Assembly: GCA_944391395.1 (NCBI GenBank)
Contig: CALXTI010000013.1
Coordinates: 1 to 37,128, forward strand
Reading direction: 5' to 3'
Source of the DNA: an uncultured Alphaproteobacteria bacterium
Lineage (GTDB): Bacteria > Pseudomonadota > Alphaproteobacteria > RF32 > CAG-239
Length of the DNA stretch: 37,128 nt
The stretch's first letter is position 1. Every line of letters begins with the position of its first letter. A program made the translations under genes and the position numbers. Shown here in pieces: positions 24,945 to 35,900 of this stretch. Under the pieces are notes generated by a model. That model did not search any database, was not told the origin of the DNA, and saw only the letters and a list, made by a program, of their open reading frames with translations.

Positions 24945-26745
24945 ATGCCGGATTTTTCTGTGGCTGTTGGGTGTCGTTATGCTGTACGGCACTACGGCGA
25001 ATGCGGCCTTGACGCGGCTTGCCTTGTATGGTGATGCCAAATATTCCGAAAATTTTACGCATTTTGAATATGTTAATCCGGAAGCGCCGCGGGGCGGACG
25101 GATGGTGATGCCCGAATATGGCAGTTTTGATAATTTTAATCCGTTTATTTTTAAGGGGTCGGCATCGGGAATCGCCGCGGATTTGATTTGGGACAGCTTA
25201 GGTTATTCGCCGGTGGACGATATGTCGGTGGCTTATCCGTTGTTGGCAAAAGAATTTGAATTGCCCGAAAATCGTTCTTATGTCGGTTTTGTGTTGGATG
25301 AACGGGCAAAATTTGCCGACGGCACGCCGGTAACCGCGGATGATGTCATTTTTAGTTTTAAAGCGTTGACCGAACAGGGCGCGCCGATTTATCGGGTTTA
25401 TTACGGCGATGTCGACAGGGTGGAAAAAATCGGGGAACGACATGTGCGGTTTATTTTTAAGAAAGGAAGTAATAATAAAGAATTGCCGCTTATTTTGTCG
25501 CAGCTAAAAATTTTTTCCGCAAAAGATTGGGAAAACCGGGATTTTTCCAAACCTTCGCTGCAAGTTCCATTGGGCAGCGGGCCGTATGAAATCACGGATT
25601 TTGAGGCGGGAAAATATATCGTTTTGAAAAGGCGGCATGATTATTGGGGAAATAATCTGCCGACACGGCGGGGATTTTATAATTTTGATGAGATAAGGTT
25701 GGATTATTATCAGGATACGACGGTTACCATGCAAGCGTTGTTTTCCGGTAATATTGACGTGAGGGAGGAATATATCGCCAAAATTTGGGCAACGGGTTAT
25801 GATAACGAACCGGTGCAAAGCGGCAAAATAATCAAGCGCGCGTTTGAACACCACAATCCGGCGATATTGCAGCATTTCGCTTTCAATTTGCGGCGGTCGA
25901 AGTTCCAAGACAAAAGAGTGCGCCGTGCCATAGATTTGGCTTTTAATTTTGAGTGGGCAAATGAAAAATTGTTTTATAAACAATATCAGCGCTTGTACAG
26001 TTACTTTACCAACAGCGGCATGGAAGCCACTGGACTGCCGGTCGGCAAAGAGTTGGAAATTTTGGAAAAATACCGCAATCAGCTTGATGAGTCGGTGTTT
26101 ACGGAAGAATTTGAACTTCCGGATAATTCAACACCTGAAAAAGTACGGCAGAATTTAAAACAAGCGGTACGGTTGTTAAACGAAGCCGGATATGATTTTG
26201 TTGATGGTAAAATGACAAATCTCAAAACCGGAGAACCGCTCAAATTCGAAATTTTAAGCAATTCCGCCAACGGTTCGAGTTTTACCCGTGTGATGCTGCC
26301 GTTTATTGCCAATTTGAAAAAAATCGGGATTGAGGCGACATTTCGTAATTTGGAAATCAATATTTTTAAGAACAGGATTGATAATTTTGATTTTGATATG
26401 GCCATCATGTCTTACGGCATGAGCGCGATGCCCGGCAATGAGTTGAAAGAAATGTTCGGCAGCCGCGCGGCGGATGTTACCGGCAGTTATAATGTGATGG
26501 GCATTAAAAATCCGATAGTTGATGCTTTAATCAACGGTGTCGTACAAGCGCAAAATCGGGAAGATTTTGAAGCTTATATTAAGGCTTTGGACAGAGTGTT
26601 GCTGCATGAATATTATCTTATTTTCCAATGGTATTCGTCATACAACAGGGTTGGATACGCCAATAAATTCGGCATTCCTCAAAGCGCCGTGAAAGCCGGT
26701 TTTCAACCTTTTACCTGGTGGTTGAAAGAAGAGGAAAAACCATGA
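24922..26745 (+). CDS. yejA: YejA-like periplasmic solute-binding protein (ABC importer, SBP family 5)
   Basis: 607 residues, typical of YejA. The signal peptide ends near ANA-A (about residue 28). The mature start [30 protein letters not shown] and the [10 protein letters not shown] segment are characteristic of YejA/family 5 peptide binders. YejA proteins bind peptides or microcin C-like compounds for import. The start overlaps the preceding gene by 23 bases. yejB starts in the stop codon (ATGA), so the two are coupled. It is less likely to be a general OppA because of its length and the PRGG start. Confidence 0.88.
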   Translation: MLKIIKNKCRIFLWLLGVVMLYGTTANAALTRLALYGDAKYSENFTHFEYVNPEAPRGGRMVMPEYGSFDNFNPFIFKGSASGIAADLIWDSLGYSPVDDMSVAYPLLAKEFELPENRSYVGFVLDERAKFADGTPVTADDVIFSFKALTEQGAPIYRVYYGDVDRVEKIGERHVRFIFKKGSNNKELPLILSQLKIFSAKDWENRDFSKPSLQVPLGSGPYEITDFEAGKYIVLKRRHDYWGNNLPTRRGFYNFDEIRLDYYQDTTVTMQALFSGNIDVREEYIAKIWATGYDNEPVQSGKIIKRAFEHHNPAILQHFAFNLRRSKFQDKRVRRAIDLAFNFEWANEKLFYKQYQRLYSYFTNSGMEATGLPVGKELEILEKYRNQLDESVFTEEFELPDNSTPEKVRQNLKQAVRLLNEAGYDFVDGKMTNLKTGEPLKFEILSNSANGSSFTRVMLPFIANLKKIGIEATFRNLEINIFKNRIDNFDFDMAIMSYGMSAMPGNELKEMFGSRAADVTGSYNVMGIKNPIVDALINGVVQAQNREDFEAYIKALDRVLLHEYYLIFQWYSSYNRVGYANKFGIPQSAVKAGFQPFTWWLKEEEKP

Positions 26746-27815
26746 GAAATTATATTATTAAAAGACTTTTATTGATACCATTGACGCTTTTGGGCATTCT
26801 AACCGTTAATTTCGGAATTATTCAGCTTGCGCCCGGCGGACCGGTGGAATATATGTTGGCGAAATATCAGGGGATGAACGTGGACAGCAAGGCGCAGTTT
26901 ACGGCCGCCGCGCCGACGCAACAATCTTCCGGTATGCAAAAATATCAAGGTGCGCAAGGCGTTCCCGATGATTTGGTCAAGGCACTGGAAAAACAATTCG
27001 GGTTTGACAAGCCATGGCCGGAGCGTTTCGGTAAAATGATAAAAGAATACGCCGTGTTTGATTTCGGCCGCAGTTATTATCGGGATAAAAGCGTGGGCGA
27101 ACTGATTTGGGAGCGGATGCCGGTTTCGGTTTCTTTGGGGCTTTGGTCAACGCTGATTATTTATCTTATATCCATCCCGCTCGGGATTAAAAAAGCTTTG
27201 TGCGACGGCAGCCGGTTTGATGTGTATACGTCTTTGGCGGTGATTGTCGGTTCGGCCATTCCGGTGTTTTTGTTTGCGGTTTTTCTGATAGTGTTTTTTG
27301 CCGGCGGGGTTTATTTGCAATGGTTTCCGTTGCGCGGACTGACCTCGGATAATTGGGACGAACTTTCTTTTGCGGCAAAAATCGGAGATTATTTTTGGCA
27401 CATTGCTTTGCCGGTGTTGTCAATCGTTATCGGCGGGTTTGCTTCGTTGACCATGTTGACCAAGAATTCATTTTTGGATGAGATAGGCAAACAATATGTT
27501 CTGACGGCACGCGCCAAGGGATTGAGCGAAAAACAAATACTTTACAAACATGTTTTTCGCAATGCAATGCTGATTATCATTGCCGGTTTTCCGTCGCTCT
27601 TGATTAAGATGTTGTTTACCGGCTCGCTGTTGATAGAGGTCATATTTTCCTTAAACGGCTTGGGGCTTTTGGGGTATGAGGCCATCATGACGCGTGATTA
27701 TCCGGTTGTTTTCGGCACATTGTATATTTTTGCTTTAATCGGTTTGGTTTTAAAGCTTGTCAGCGACATAACCTATTCGCTGGTGGATCCGCGAATCAAT
27801 TTTGAACGGATTTAA
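26742..27815 (+). CDS. yejB: YejB-like ABC transporter permease
   Basis: A 357-residue permease from ATG 26742, chosen for the ATGA overlap with yejA. It begins [23 protein letters not shown], typical of DppB/OppB/YejB, with a large YejB-like periplasmic insertion after the first helix ([11 protein letters not shown] through AQGVPDD). The cytoplasmic EAA-type loop ([20 protein letters not shown]) contacts the ATPase. The family end [15 protein letters not shown] is intact. The usual partners yejE (second permease) and yejF (ATPase) do not follow; the next gene is on the other strand, 13 bases after the stop. Confidence 0.9.
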   Translation: MRNYIIKRLLLIPLTLLGILTVNFGIIQLAPGGPVEYMLAKYQGMNVDSKAQFTAAAPTQQSSGMQKYQGAQGVPDDLVKALEKQFGFDKPWPERFGKMIKEYAVFDFGRSYYRDKSVGELIWERMPVSVSLGLWSTLIIYLISIPLGIKKALCDGSRFDVYTSLAVIVGSAIPVFLFAVFLIVFFAGGVYLQWFPLRGLTSDNWDELSFAAKIGDYFWHIALPVLSIVIGGFASLTMLTKNSFLDEIGKQYVLTARAKGLSEKQILYKHVFRNAMLIIIAGFPSLLIKMLFTGSLLIEVIFSLNGLGLLGYEAIMTRDYPVVFGTLYIFALIGLVLKLVSDITYSLVDPRINFERI

Positions 27816-27828
27816 TGCAACTTTGCAT

Positions 27829-28797
27829 TTAAAGCGCATCAATCATGGCGGCGGCGTCAACAGCGGCGTTTAGTTTTCCTTTGGGGTGAAAGCCCAGATT
27901 GTAGGCTTTGAGCGCGGCGGCATAACCGTTTTTATAAAGCGTGGCAATAAAACGAATATGCTTGCGAGTGAGCCAATGGCGACCGGTAAAGACAAAAACC
28001 GGTTTGCCTGTGCCGCAAGCTTCGCAGCACATGGAAACGGAATCGCCGGTTACGATGATGTTATCGGCGCAGGCGAGATAACCCATGTATGGATTTTCTT
28101 TTTTATCGCCCCACAAAAAAGTATAGGCCGGGATGCCCGAAAGCGCATCCATAATGGCTTTTTCGGCTTTGGCGCCGGTGCGGCGCGAGGTGGTAATCAG
28201 GATTGAGCCACCGATTTTTTCTTTCATTTCTTTAATCTTTTGTCCGAGAGCAGCAGCGTTTTCAAGCGAAAATTCTTTGTTTTTAATGGCGCCGCCGATG
28301 ACAACCGCCGTCAGCGGTTTGGGCAAGTCGGCGAATTTCGGTTCCCAGTTTTTGCGCGCTTCGGTCAGTACTTTTTCGGTAATGCGGTGCGGCGCTCCGA
28401 CAACGTATTTGATGTTGGGGTAAGAAACTTTGTTTTTATCGTGTTCAGGAACTATTGCCAGATTAAACTCGCGTAAACCGGTGCGTCCCGGGTGCATGAG
28501 CTGTATGAGTTTGGTGGCCGGGCTTTGTTTTTTTATAAACCGGGCAACCGGTACGGTGCGGCGGCTGGTGGAAAGCACCAAATCCGGAAAAGGAGGAACA
28601 ATGGTTTGTTTGCTTGCGGGAGTTAGGCCGATTAGCGTTTTGCCACGCAAAAAGTTGGGCAAACCGGAAAATTTGGTATATTCAAGTCCCTTTTCCGTAA
28701 CTTCGTAATTTTCGGGATTAAGTTGTTGAACGACGCCGCGGGCTTGTCCGACGCTGCCGGTACGGCTGTCTAAAAGAACCCATAATGTTTTTTTCAT
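27829..28797 (-). CDS. Mitochondrial-fission ELM1-family protein (DUF1022)
   Basis: A 322-residue protein of the ELM1/DUF1022 family, found in alphaproteobacteria and plants. It has WVLLDSRTGSVGQARGVVQQL at the N-terminus, LQLMHPGR-like IQLMHPGRTGL in the middle, GGAIKNKEFS, ITTSRRTG, and a glycosyltransferase-like C-terminal segment IVTGDSVSMCCEACGTGKPVFVF. The fold is likely GT-B-like. Plant ELM1 recruits a dynamin in mitochondrial fission; the bacterial function is unknown and perhaps envelope glycan-related. AGGAAA precedes ATG 28797. It converges on yejB with a very short gap. Confidence 0.85.
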   Translation of the reverse strand: MKKTLWVLLDSRTGSVGQARGVVQQLNPENYEVTEKGLEYTKFSGLPNFLRGKTLIGLTPASKQTIVPPFPDLVLSTSRRTVPVARFIKKQSPATKLIQLMHPGRTGLREFNLAIVPEHDKNKVSYPNIKYVVGAPHRITEKVLTEARKNWEPKFADLPKPLTAVVIGGAIKNKEFSLENAAALGQKIKEMKEKIGGSILITTSRRTGAKAEKAIMDALSGIPAYTFLWGDKKENPYMGYLACADNIIVTGDSVSMCCEACGTGKPVFVFTGRHWLTRKHIRFIATLYKNGYAAALKAYNLGFHPKGKLNAAVDAAAMIDAL

Positions 28798-28884
28798 GAA
28801 AATAGTACTTTCCTAAAATTAAAGTTTAGATTATATTATAGGAAATTTTAATCACATCCTTTTTATCAGGTCAAGGAGAATCGC

Positions 28885-29193
28885 ATGAAATACATTATGT
28901 TTTTTTTAACGATCGTTTTATCCACAATGTTTTGCCCCCCGACGCAAGCTCAGTATGCCGCGCAAAAAGAAGCGGCTTATATGGCCACTTTGAAGGCTGT
29001 CGTTAATTATAAAATCGATGATGAAGAAACTTTAGATGACGTTGAGGAACTTCGTCATAACGAGCGTTTTAACAAAAAACTGCAAAAAATGCTTGAGCAA
29101 TTAAGCAACCGACGTTCTAAAAATTCTAAGAACCGAAGAGTTTATGAAATTCTGCAAAGAGCGGGAAAAGATCTTTATGACGAGTTGAGTTAA
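28885..29193 (+). CDS. Small exported protein, 102 residues
   Basis: The N-terminus KYIMFFLTIVLSTMFCPPTQA is a signal peptide, probably cleaved after TQA. The mature part (about 80 residues) is charged and helical, with a DDEETLDDVEEL acidic patch and a basic KKLQKMLEQLSNRRSKNSKNRR stretch split over residues 68-90. AAGGAGA precedes ATG 28885. No family is recognised. It is followed after 50 bases by a lipoprotein gene and may be part of the same transcript. Location is probably periplasmic. Confidence 0.65.
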   Translation: MKYIMFFLTIVLSTMFCPPTQAQYAAQKEAAYMATLKAVVNYKIDDEETLDDVEELRHNERFNKKLQKMLEQLSNRRSKNSKNRRVYEILQRAGKDLYDELS

Positions 29194-29243
29194 GGAATTG
29201 TTTAAATGTCTCCGGTTATGATACGGTTTGAAAGGAAGGTCTT

Positions 29244-29567
29244 ATGAACAAGTTAAAATATATTGTCGCGGTTTGTCTTTTATTGCCGGCGTGTGGTTTG
29301 GTCAAACAAGAGCCGGCAAAAGTGCAAGGCGGTTATTATGCCGATGATGCCGAACGTTATCGGCAAAATGTGGCAGTTAAAGCCCAAACGCCGGATTATG
29401 TGATTTATGAGTATAAAGATATTCGAATTGACGAACTGGCGCCGCTGGCGGCAGTGTATTGCGACAATCTCGGCGGAAGACAGGCGTATTTGAGGGAAAT
29501 TGTTTTGTATCGCAATAATTTAAGACGCGCAACATTTGATTGTGTCAATCTTGCAATGCAAGAGTAG
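29244..29567 (+). CDS. Small lipoprotein, 107 residues
   Basis: The signal [16 protein letters not shown] carries a clear lipobox LPA-C17, with Gly at +2 favouring the outer membrane. The mature part has a Tyr-rich start ([14 protein letters not shown]) and two further cysteines near the C-terminus ([16 protein letters not shown]) that could form a disulfide. AAGGAAGG precedes ATG 29244. I recognise no family. It is 51 bases upstream of the dnaJ-type start. Confidence 0.7.
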   Translation: MNKLKYIVAVCLLLPACGLVKQEPAKVQGGYYADDAERYRQNVAVKAQTPDYVIYEYKDIRIDELAPLAAVYCDNLGGRQAYLREIVLYRNNLRRATFDCVNLAMQE

Positions 29568-29617
29568 GTTTCCTATATAAACCTTTAGGAATTAAAATAT
29601 TTTTAAAGGCTTTCAGA

Positions 29618-30562
29618 ATGAATAAAAACTTATATGATGTTTTAGGCGTCAATAAATCGGCCAGCGAAACGGAGATAAAATCGGCTTACCGGAAATTGGC
29701 GCGGAAATATCATCCGGATTTGAATAAAGATGACAAAAATGCGGCGGAAAAATTCAAGGAAGTTTCTGCGGCGTACGATATTTTGGGTAATAAGGAAAAA
29801 CGTCAGAAATATGACAATAACGAAATAGACGCCGATGGCAAGCCGACCGGTTTCGGTGCCGGTTTCGGCGGCGCTTATGAAGGCAGCCCGTTCGGAAGCG
29901 GTTTTGGCGGAAGTTACCGAACATATTCAACACGCGGCGGTAATCCGTTCGGCGGCGACGGCGGTTTTGATTTTTCTTCGTTGTTCGGGGAAGATATTAT
30001 GTCGCAGTTTACCGGCGGCGGAAAACGCGGATATCGTTACAACGGACCGCAAAAAGGGCAGGATCTGGCTTATACCATGAGCGTTGATTTTTTGGATGCT
30101 GCGCAAGGAGCCGAAAAAAATATCAGTTTGAACGGTAAAAACATTAATGTCAAAATTCCGGCCGGCACGGAAAACGGCCAGACTTTAAGGTTAAAAGGTT
30201 TGGGTGCAGCCAGTCCGAACGGTGGTGAAAACGGCGATGTTTTGATTACAATTAATGTTCGTCCGCATCCGTATTTTAAGACGGAAGGTTTGAATGTGCT
30301 TTTGGAACTGCCCATCAGTATCAAAGAGGCGGTGTTGGGCGCAAAAATTACGGTGCCGACCATCAGCGGTAAAGTTAAAGTAACCATACCGCCCTATGCC
30401 TCAAGCGGTGAAAAGTTGCGCCTGAAAGGCAAAGGGATTAAAAACAAAAACGGTCAAGGCGACGAAATTATTGAATTGAAAATCGTTGCGCCGAAGACAC
30501 CGGACAAAAAACTTGAACAAGCGCTTAAAGATGTGGTCGATGCGGCAGTCAGGACGTTTTGA
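29618..30562 (+). CDS. CbpA-type DnaJ co-chaperone
   Basis: 314 residues from ATG 29618, chosen because [13 protein letters not shown] matches the family start; the upstream in-frame codons look untranslated. The J domain (1-68) contains HPD at 32-34. A Gly/Phe-rich linker follows (about 78-150). Two C-terminal substrate-binding beta domains come next ([19 protein letters not shown] through [10 protein letters not shown]). The CxxCxGxG zinc domain of DnaJ is absent, so this is a class B/CbpA-type protein that stimulates DnaK. Its TGA overlaps the next gene's ATG (TGATG), indicating coupling. Confidence 0.9.
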   Translation: MNKNLYDVLGVNKSASETEIKSAYRKLARKYHPDLNKDDKNAAEKFKEVSAAYDILGNKEKRQKYDNNEIDADGKPTGFGAGFGGAYEGSPFGSGFGGSYRTYSTRGGNPFGGDGGFDFSSLFGEDIMSQFTGGGKRGYRYNGPQKGQDLAYTMSVDFLDAAQGAEKNISLNGKNINVKIPAGTENGQTLRLKGLGAASPNGGENGDVLITINVRPHPYFKTEGLNVLLELPISIKEAVLGAKITVPTISGKVKVTIPPYASSGEKLRLKGKGIKNKNGQGDEIIELKIVAPKTPDKKLEQALKDVVDAAVRTF

Positions 30563-31119
30563 TGAGGTTGGAAGATTTAAAAGGTTTTGATTGGTATAAC
30601 GAACCGGAGAATGTTATTTTCAACGGGGCAAAAATGATTATTGCCGCCAAAACGGAAACGGACTTTTGGCAAAGCCGCGGACATGGATTTAAAAAAGATG
30701 ATGGACATTTTTTCTACAAAACGACTGATGCAGATTTTGTGATGGTTGCTTGTTGGTCTTTTGATGATGTTTCCGGTTTTAAGCAATGCGGCGTGATGGT
30801 CAGGAACGCCGACGATCTTTGGTTTAAGGCGGCAATGATGTGTCAAGATATACAAAATCCGGAAATCGGGCATTGTTTGACGGTGGCGGGCAATTCGGAT
30901 TGGGCATCGGTTATGTTGCCTAAAACGCCGGAAAAATTATGGTACAAAATCGTTCGCCGCAAAAATGATTACCTCGCTTATTATTCTCTCAACGGCACGA
31001 ATTATGCCAAGATGCGACAATTTTTTATGCCGGGCGATAACGTCCGCGTCGGCGCATACATTTCTAATCCGGGAAAAGACGGATTTCAGGCGACCTTAGA
31101 AGACTTATTTTTTGATTAA
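30562..31119 (+). CDS. DUF1349 concanavalin-like beta-sandwich protein
   Basis: 185 residues from ATG 30562, overlapping the dnaJ stop by one base. It has the DUF1349 pattern: an N-terminal WYNEP segment, TDFWQSRGHGF, FKQCGVMVRNADDLWFKAAM (the conserved DxxxWxK-type core), WYKIVRRKNDYLAYYSLNG and RVGAYISNPGKDGFQATLED. The fold is a concanavalin A-like jelly roll, often carbohydrate-related; the yeast REE1 protein is a relative. No signal peptide is seen, so it is probably cytosolic. The coupling to a DnaJ-type gene is uncommon. Confidence 0.82.
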   Translation: MRLEDLKGFDWYNEPENVIFNGAKMIIAAKTETDFWQSRGHGFKKDDGHFFYKTTDADFVMVACWSFDDVSGFKQCGVMVRNADDLWFKAAMMCQDIQNPEIGHCLTVAGNSDWASVMLPKTPEKLWYKIVRRKNDYLAYYSLNGTNYAKMRQFFMPGDNVRVGAYISNPGKDGFQATLEDLFFD

Positions 31120-31141
31120 TTCTTTGTTAATAAAAAAGTTC

Positions 31142-31183
31142 TTGCATTTAGAAATTTTTCGTTATACATACATGTAGGTATGT
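31142..31183 (+). promoter_or_regulatory. tetR-efflux operon promoter and TetR-type operator
   Basis: TTGCAT at 31142-31147 and TATACA at 31163-31168 (15 bases apart) are the best promoter hexamers. Overlapping the -10 is the inverted repeat ACATAC-6-GTATGT (31166-31183). With the flanking T it resembles the E. coli AcrR operator, whose arms are TACATACA and TGTATGTA. This suggests autorepression by the TetR protein encoded 20 bases downstream. Confidence 0.65.
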
Positions 31184-31202
31184 TCACTTACGGAGATAAA
31201 AA

Positions 31203-31820
31203 GTGCGTAAAACAAAGGAAGAAGCAGAAGAAACAAGAAGGGCGATTTTAAAATCGGCGTTGGATACTTTTTATGAAAAAGGATATTCCAAAACCACTTT
31301 TGATGAAATTGCCAAGCGCATCAATCTGACCAAAGGCGCCGTTTATTGGTATTTTAGAAATAAACCCGATTTGGTGGCGGCTTTGATTAATGAATATATG
31401 GCATATGTGCGTACCTGCATAGATAAAGAAGGGACAAATGCGGAGACTTTTGACGATATTGTTAAAAGCTTTTTGAATTATGCCGATTATATTTTGAGTT
31501 CGCCGACCATCTACAAGGTTGCGTTTTTTTTAACCTGCCAGATGGAGTGGTCGGAAGCCATTATTACCAAGGTGGCGCCGCAAGTGGCGAGCAATAAAGA
31601 CTATTGGTGCGAAAGGCTAAAAGAATCGTTGACAACTTTACAAAAAAATGGCGAAATAAGCGCAAATGTTGATGTCGGCATGTTGGTGTCGGTTATCATG
31701 AATATGTGGGCGGGAACGCTGGATGCTTATTTAAGCAAACGCTGTCAAACAGACTTAAAAACAATGGTTAAAGAGAGTTTTAATTTAATTTATAACGGCC
31801 TGAAAAAAGGAGAGGACTGA
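31203..31820 (+). CDS. TetR/AcrR-family transcriptional repressor
   Basis: 205 residues from a GTG at 31203 (GGAG 7 bases upstream). The N-terminal helix-turn-helix is clear: TRRAILKSALDTFYEKGYSK, then TTFDEIAKRINLTKGAVYWYFRNK. The rest is a helical ligand-binding domain similar in length to AcrR/TtgR. It starts the operon with the MFP and RND genes and has a matching palindromic operator upstream. It probably represses the operon until a toxic ligand binds. The stop is 2 bases before the MFP start. Confidence 0.93.
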   Translation: MRKTKEEAEETRRAILKSALDTFYEKGYSKTTFDEIAKRINLTKGAVYWYFRNKPDLVAALINEYMAYVRTCIDKEGTNAETFDDIVKSFLNYADYILSSPTIYKVAFFLTCQMEWSEAIITKVAPQVASNKDYWCERLKESLTTLQKNGEISANVDVGMLVSVIMNMWAGTLDAYLSKRCQTDLKTMVKESFNLIYNGLKKGED

Positions 31821-31822
31821 AA

Positions 31823-32977
31823 ATGCGCGTGAGTAAACCTAAAAAAAGTGTTATTTTGAAAAATGTGGCATATTTTTTGATTTGTGTCGGTATCGGATGG
31901 TATCTGAAAGGGCGTTTGAGCCCGAATTACGGCGCCAATATGGGCGGCCAGCAAGAGCCGTATGTGTTGATACAGGAAGTTCAGGCACAAGATGTTATGC
32001 AAGCCAAGGAGCATATCGCCCATGTGGAAGCCATTAACAGCGTTAATTTGCAGGCGCAGGTTTCCGGAACGATAGATGAGGTGTTGTTTAAAGAGGGCAG
32101 CTTTGTAAAAGCCGGCGATGTGCTGTTTGTGATTGATCGCGATCGTTATCAGTCTACGGTTAAGTTACGCGAGGCCGAACTCGCCAGCGCCAAAGCGAAC
32201 TTGACGGAAGCCGAGCGCAACTATAATCGCCAACTGACTTTGAGTAAACAAAACATTGCTTCCAAAGCCGCTTTTGATGCGGCCGAAAGCGCTTATTTGC
32301 AAGGCAAAGCCGCGGTTAAGCAGGCGGAGGCGAATCTGGAACTGGCTAAAATTGATCTGGGCTATACCGAGGTAACGGCGCCGATTAGCGGTTATATCGG
32401 TAAAGCCTTGGTGACCAAAGGAAACTATGTAACCACTTCGGCACAAGTTCTGGCGAGAATCGTTCAAGTCAGCCCGGTGCGGGTAACGTTTTCTTTAACC
32501 GACCGTGAGTTTTTGAACTTAAAGGAGCAATATGAAACAGATTCCGATGTGGATATGAAAGCAAAAATTACGCTGCCGGACGGCAAAGACATGATTGAAG
32601 ATTTCAGCTCACGTTTTGCCGATAATGAAGTAAGCACCGATACGGCAACGGTTTCGATTTATGCGGATTTTGCCAATACCGATGAGAAATTGTTGCCCGG
32701 AAACTATGTGCAAATTGCTTTGTTTAAAGGTGAACCGGACACTAATGTGGTGATTCCGCAAGCCTCTTTGGCACAAGATGAACACGGTTTTTACACATTT
32801 GTTGTTAATGCCGACGAGGTGGTGGAAGAACGCCGCCTGGTGTTGGGAGATGTTATCGGTTCCAATCAGATTGTCAAAGATGGCTTGAAAGCCGGAGATC
32901 AGGTTATTGTTCAAGGTTTGCAAAAAGTTCAGGACGGCACAAAAGTCAGAGCCGCTTTGATTCAGCCGACCGAGTAA
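31823..32977 (+). CDS. RND efflux periplasmic adaptor (membrane fusion protein)
   Basis: A 384-residue HlyD/AcrA-type adaptor. One N-terminal membrane helix (residues 12-28) has no lipobox. The first lipoyl half is SVNLQAQVSGTIDEVLFKEGSFVKAGDVLFVID. A helical hairpin spans about residues 105-180 (AKANLTEAERNYNRQ, SKAAFDAAESAYLQGKAAV). The second lipoyl half is TEVTAPISGYIGKALVTKGNYV, followed by beta-barrel and membrane-proximal domains. It links the RND pump to an outer membrane channel. GGAG precedes ATG 31823. No outer membrane factor gene is in the operon. Confidence 0.93.
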   Translation: MRVSKPKKSVILKNVAYFLICVGIGWYLKGRLSPNYGANMGGQQEPYVLIQEVQAQDVMQAKEHIAHVEAINSVNLQAQVSGTIDEVLFKEGSFVKAGDVLFVIDRDRYQSTVKLREAELASAKANLTEAERNYNRQLTLSKQNIASKAAFDAAESAYLQGKAAVKQAEANLELAKIDLGYTEVTAPISGYIGKALVTKGNYVTTSAQVLARIVQVSPVRVTFSLTDREFLNLKEQYETDSDVDMKAKITLPDGKDMIEDFSSRFADNEVSTDTATVSIYADFANTDEKLLPGNYVQIALFKGEPDTNVVIPQASLAQDEHGFYTFVVNADEVVEERRLVLGDVIGSNQIVKDGLKAGDQVIVQGLQKVQDGTKVRAALIQPTE

Positions 32978-32993
32978 AGGGGATTGACGTAAT

Positions 32994-35900
32994 ATGTTTT
33001 CAAAGATTTTTATTGAGCGTCCGCGCTTCGCGATGGTGATTGCCATCGTGATGGCGCTTGCAGGCGTTATTTCTCTGTTTTCGTTGCCGATTTCACTTTA
33101 TCCGCAAATTACGCCGCCACAGGTTCACGTTTCGGCAAACTATACGGGTGCCAGTGCGGACGTGGTGGCCAGCACGATCGGTATTCCGATTGAGCAGGAA
33201 GTCAACGGCGTGGAAGACATGCTTTATATGGAGTCAACATCTTCCAACTCGGGCGATTACAGTTTATCGGTCAGCTTTGAAGTAGGTACCGATCCGGATA
33301 TGGCGCAAGTTAAGGTGCAAAACCGTGTGCAACAAGCTGTCAATAAATTGCCGGCCGAAGTGCAACAGTATGGCATCAGCGTTCGGCGCCGTTCGTCGGA
33401 TATTTTGGGCTTTTTGAATATTCGCTCGCCAAATGGGACGCATGACACGCAGTTTTTGAGCAACTATGTTGAAAACAACATTAAAAACAACTTGAGCCGT
33501 GTGTACGGCGTGGGCGATGTGAGTGTGCACGCCGCGCCTTTGAGCATGCGCGTGTGGCTTGATGCTGATAAAATTACGGCTTTAAATATTCCGATTTCAG
33601 CCGTAAGATCGGCGATTGAAAGCCAAAACTATCAACCGTCTCTGGGTTCGGTCGGCGCTATGCCGGGCGACGGCGGCCAGCAGATGATGTATTCTTTGCA
33701 AACGCAAGGCCGTTTGAATGAGGCTGAAGATTTTGAAAATATTATCGTCCGCACCGAGCAAGACGGCGGGCTGGTACGTTTGAAAGATATTGCCAAAGTC
33801 GAAATCGGCACGGAAACGTATATGGTTAAATCCGAGCGTGACGGTGCGCCTTCGGTGGCAATTTCATTGAACACCTTGTCGGGTGCAAACGCCATTCAGG
33901 CCATGACGGCCTTGAAAGCCGAATTGGCACGTTTGTCACACTTTTATCCGGACGATTTTGAGGTTGATATTTTTTATGATGCAACCGAATATATCGTGGC
34001 CTCGGTTGAGGAAGTGGTGTTTACGCTGGTGCTTACTTTTGCGCTGGTTATCGGCGTATGTTATGTCTTTTTACAAGACTGGCGCTCAACCCTTATTCCG
34101 TCTATTGCCATTCCGGTATCTTTGCTGGCGGCGTTTGCGGTGATGTATGCTTTGGGTTTCAGCTTAAACATTCTGACATTGTTCGGTTTGGTGCTTGCCA
34201 TCGGCTTGGTGGTGGATGACGCCATCGTGGTGGTGGAACGCGTTTTGACGTTGATGGAAGAGGAAAAATTAACCCCGAAAGAAGCTGCCATTAAAGCCAT
34301 GGAGCAGGTGTCAAGCGCGGTTATCGCGACGACGCTGGTGTTGATGGCCATTTTCGTGCCGATTGCGTTTTTGGGTGGTATTACCGGTAAAATTTATCAA
34401 CAATTTGCCGTGTCCATTTCGTTTGCGGTGTTGTTCTCGGGTATTAACGCTCTGACGTTGTCACCGGCTTTGTGTGCGACGATGCTCAGACCGCTAAAAC
34501 CGGTAACGCACGGTCCTCTTGCCTGGTTTAATAAGATGCTTTCAAAGACCCGTAACAAATATTTGGCGGTAGTGGCTTATTTTGCCCGTAAGGTGAGTGT
34601 GATTGCGCTGTTTTTGGGGTTGTTGGTGCTGTTTAACGGTATATTCCTGAAATTAAGCAACACAACCTTTATTCCGGCGGAAGACCAAGGTGTTATTTTG
34701 GCAAATATCCAACTGCCGGAGGGCGCAACGCAGCCGCGTGTTGAGAAGGTTGTAGATGAGATTTTGCCGATAATCAAGGCAGAAAAAAGCGTGCAATCGG
34801 TGATGACGATTATGGGCTTTAGTATGCTTTCCGGACAAGGCGAAAGCGTGGCAATGTCTGTTATCAGCTTGAAACCATGGGGTGAGCGTAAAGAGGATTC
34901 TGAATATTCGACCAATATTTTAAACCGTTTGAAAGCGCAATTTTCACAAATTCCGGATGCGGAAATCAACTTGTTTGAGTTTCCGGCCATTCCGGGGTTG
35001 GGCACAACCGGCGGTATGGATTTCCGTTTGCAGGCGTTGGATGATACCGACCCGAAACATTTGGAATCGGTCTTGCGCAGTTTCTTGAGCAAGGCGCAAC
35101 AATTGCCGGAGATTTCGTATGCGTTTTCAACCTACACAGCCGAAACACCGCACGCTTATATCGAAATCAACAAAGAAAAAGCCGAGGTGATGAATGTGCC
35201 GATTAGCAACATTTATTCGGTTTTGCAAAATTATCTCGGTTCGGGCTATGTTAACGATATTAATATCGGTACGCAGGTTAACAAGGTGATGATTCAAGCC
35301 GACTGGCCGTATCGAAAAGATATTGACAGCATCAGCAAGCTGTATGTTCAAAGCACGACCGGAAATATGGTGCCGCTGGGCAGTTTGGTGTCGGTCAAAA
35401 TTATTCAGGCGCCGCGCAGTATTGATCGTTATAACCAATATCCGAGCGCAACGATTACGGCAATGGCCAATTCTTCGGTCAGTAGCGGTCAGGCGATGGC
35501 GGCTTTGGAAAAACTGGCAGATGAAGCTTTGCCGGAAGGCTACAGCTATGAATGGTCGGGCATGAGTTTGCAAGAACGGCAAAACAGCGGGCAGGTTGGT
35601 ATGTTGATTGCGCTTGCCGTGGTGTTTGGTTATTTGTTCCTGGTTGCCCAATATGAAAGCTGGATGCTGCCGGTATCGGTGTTGACATCGGTTACGGTGG
35701 CGGTGCTGGGTGCGTTCTTGGGTCTTTTGATTACCGGTATGCCGCTCAGCATTTATGCTCAATTGGGTTTGGTGCTGCTGGTTGGTTTGGCAAGTAAAAA
35801 CGCTATTTTGATTGTGGAATTTGCCAAAGAAGAGCGCGAAAAAGGCGTCAGCATTCAAAAAGCGGCGGTTACCGGCACGCGCGAAAGATTCCGTGCGGTG

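Noticed and set aside
28809..28845. Inverted repeat TTTCCTA/TAGGAAA between the ELM1 homologue and the small exported protein gene
   Set aside because: The arms are 7 bp with a 23-base spacer, and one arm includes the ribosome site of the ELM1 gene, so chance is likely.
35127..35858. 243-codon minus-strand open frame inside the RND permease gene
   Set aside because: It is entirely antisense to conserved RND sequence; composition rich in Gln, His, Arg and Asn is typical of an antisense frame.
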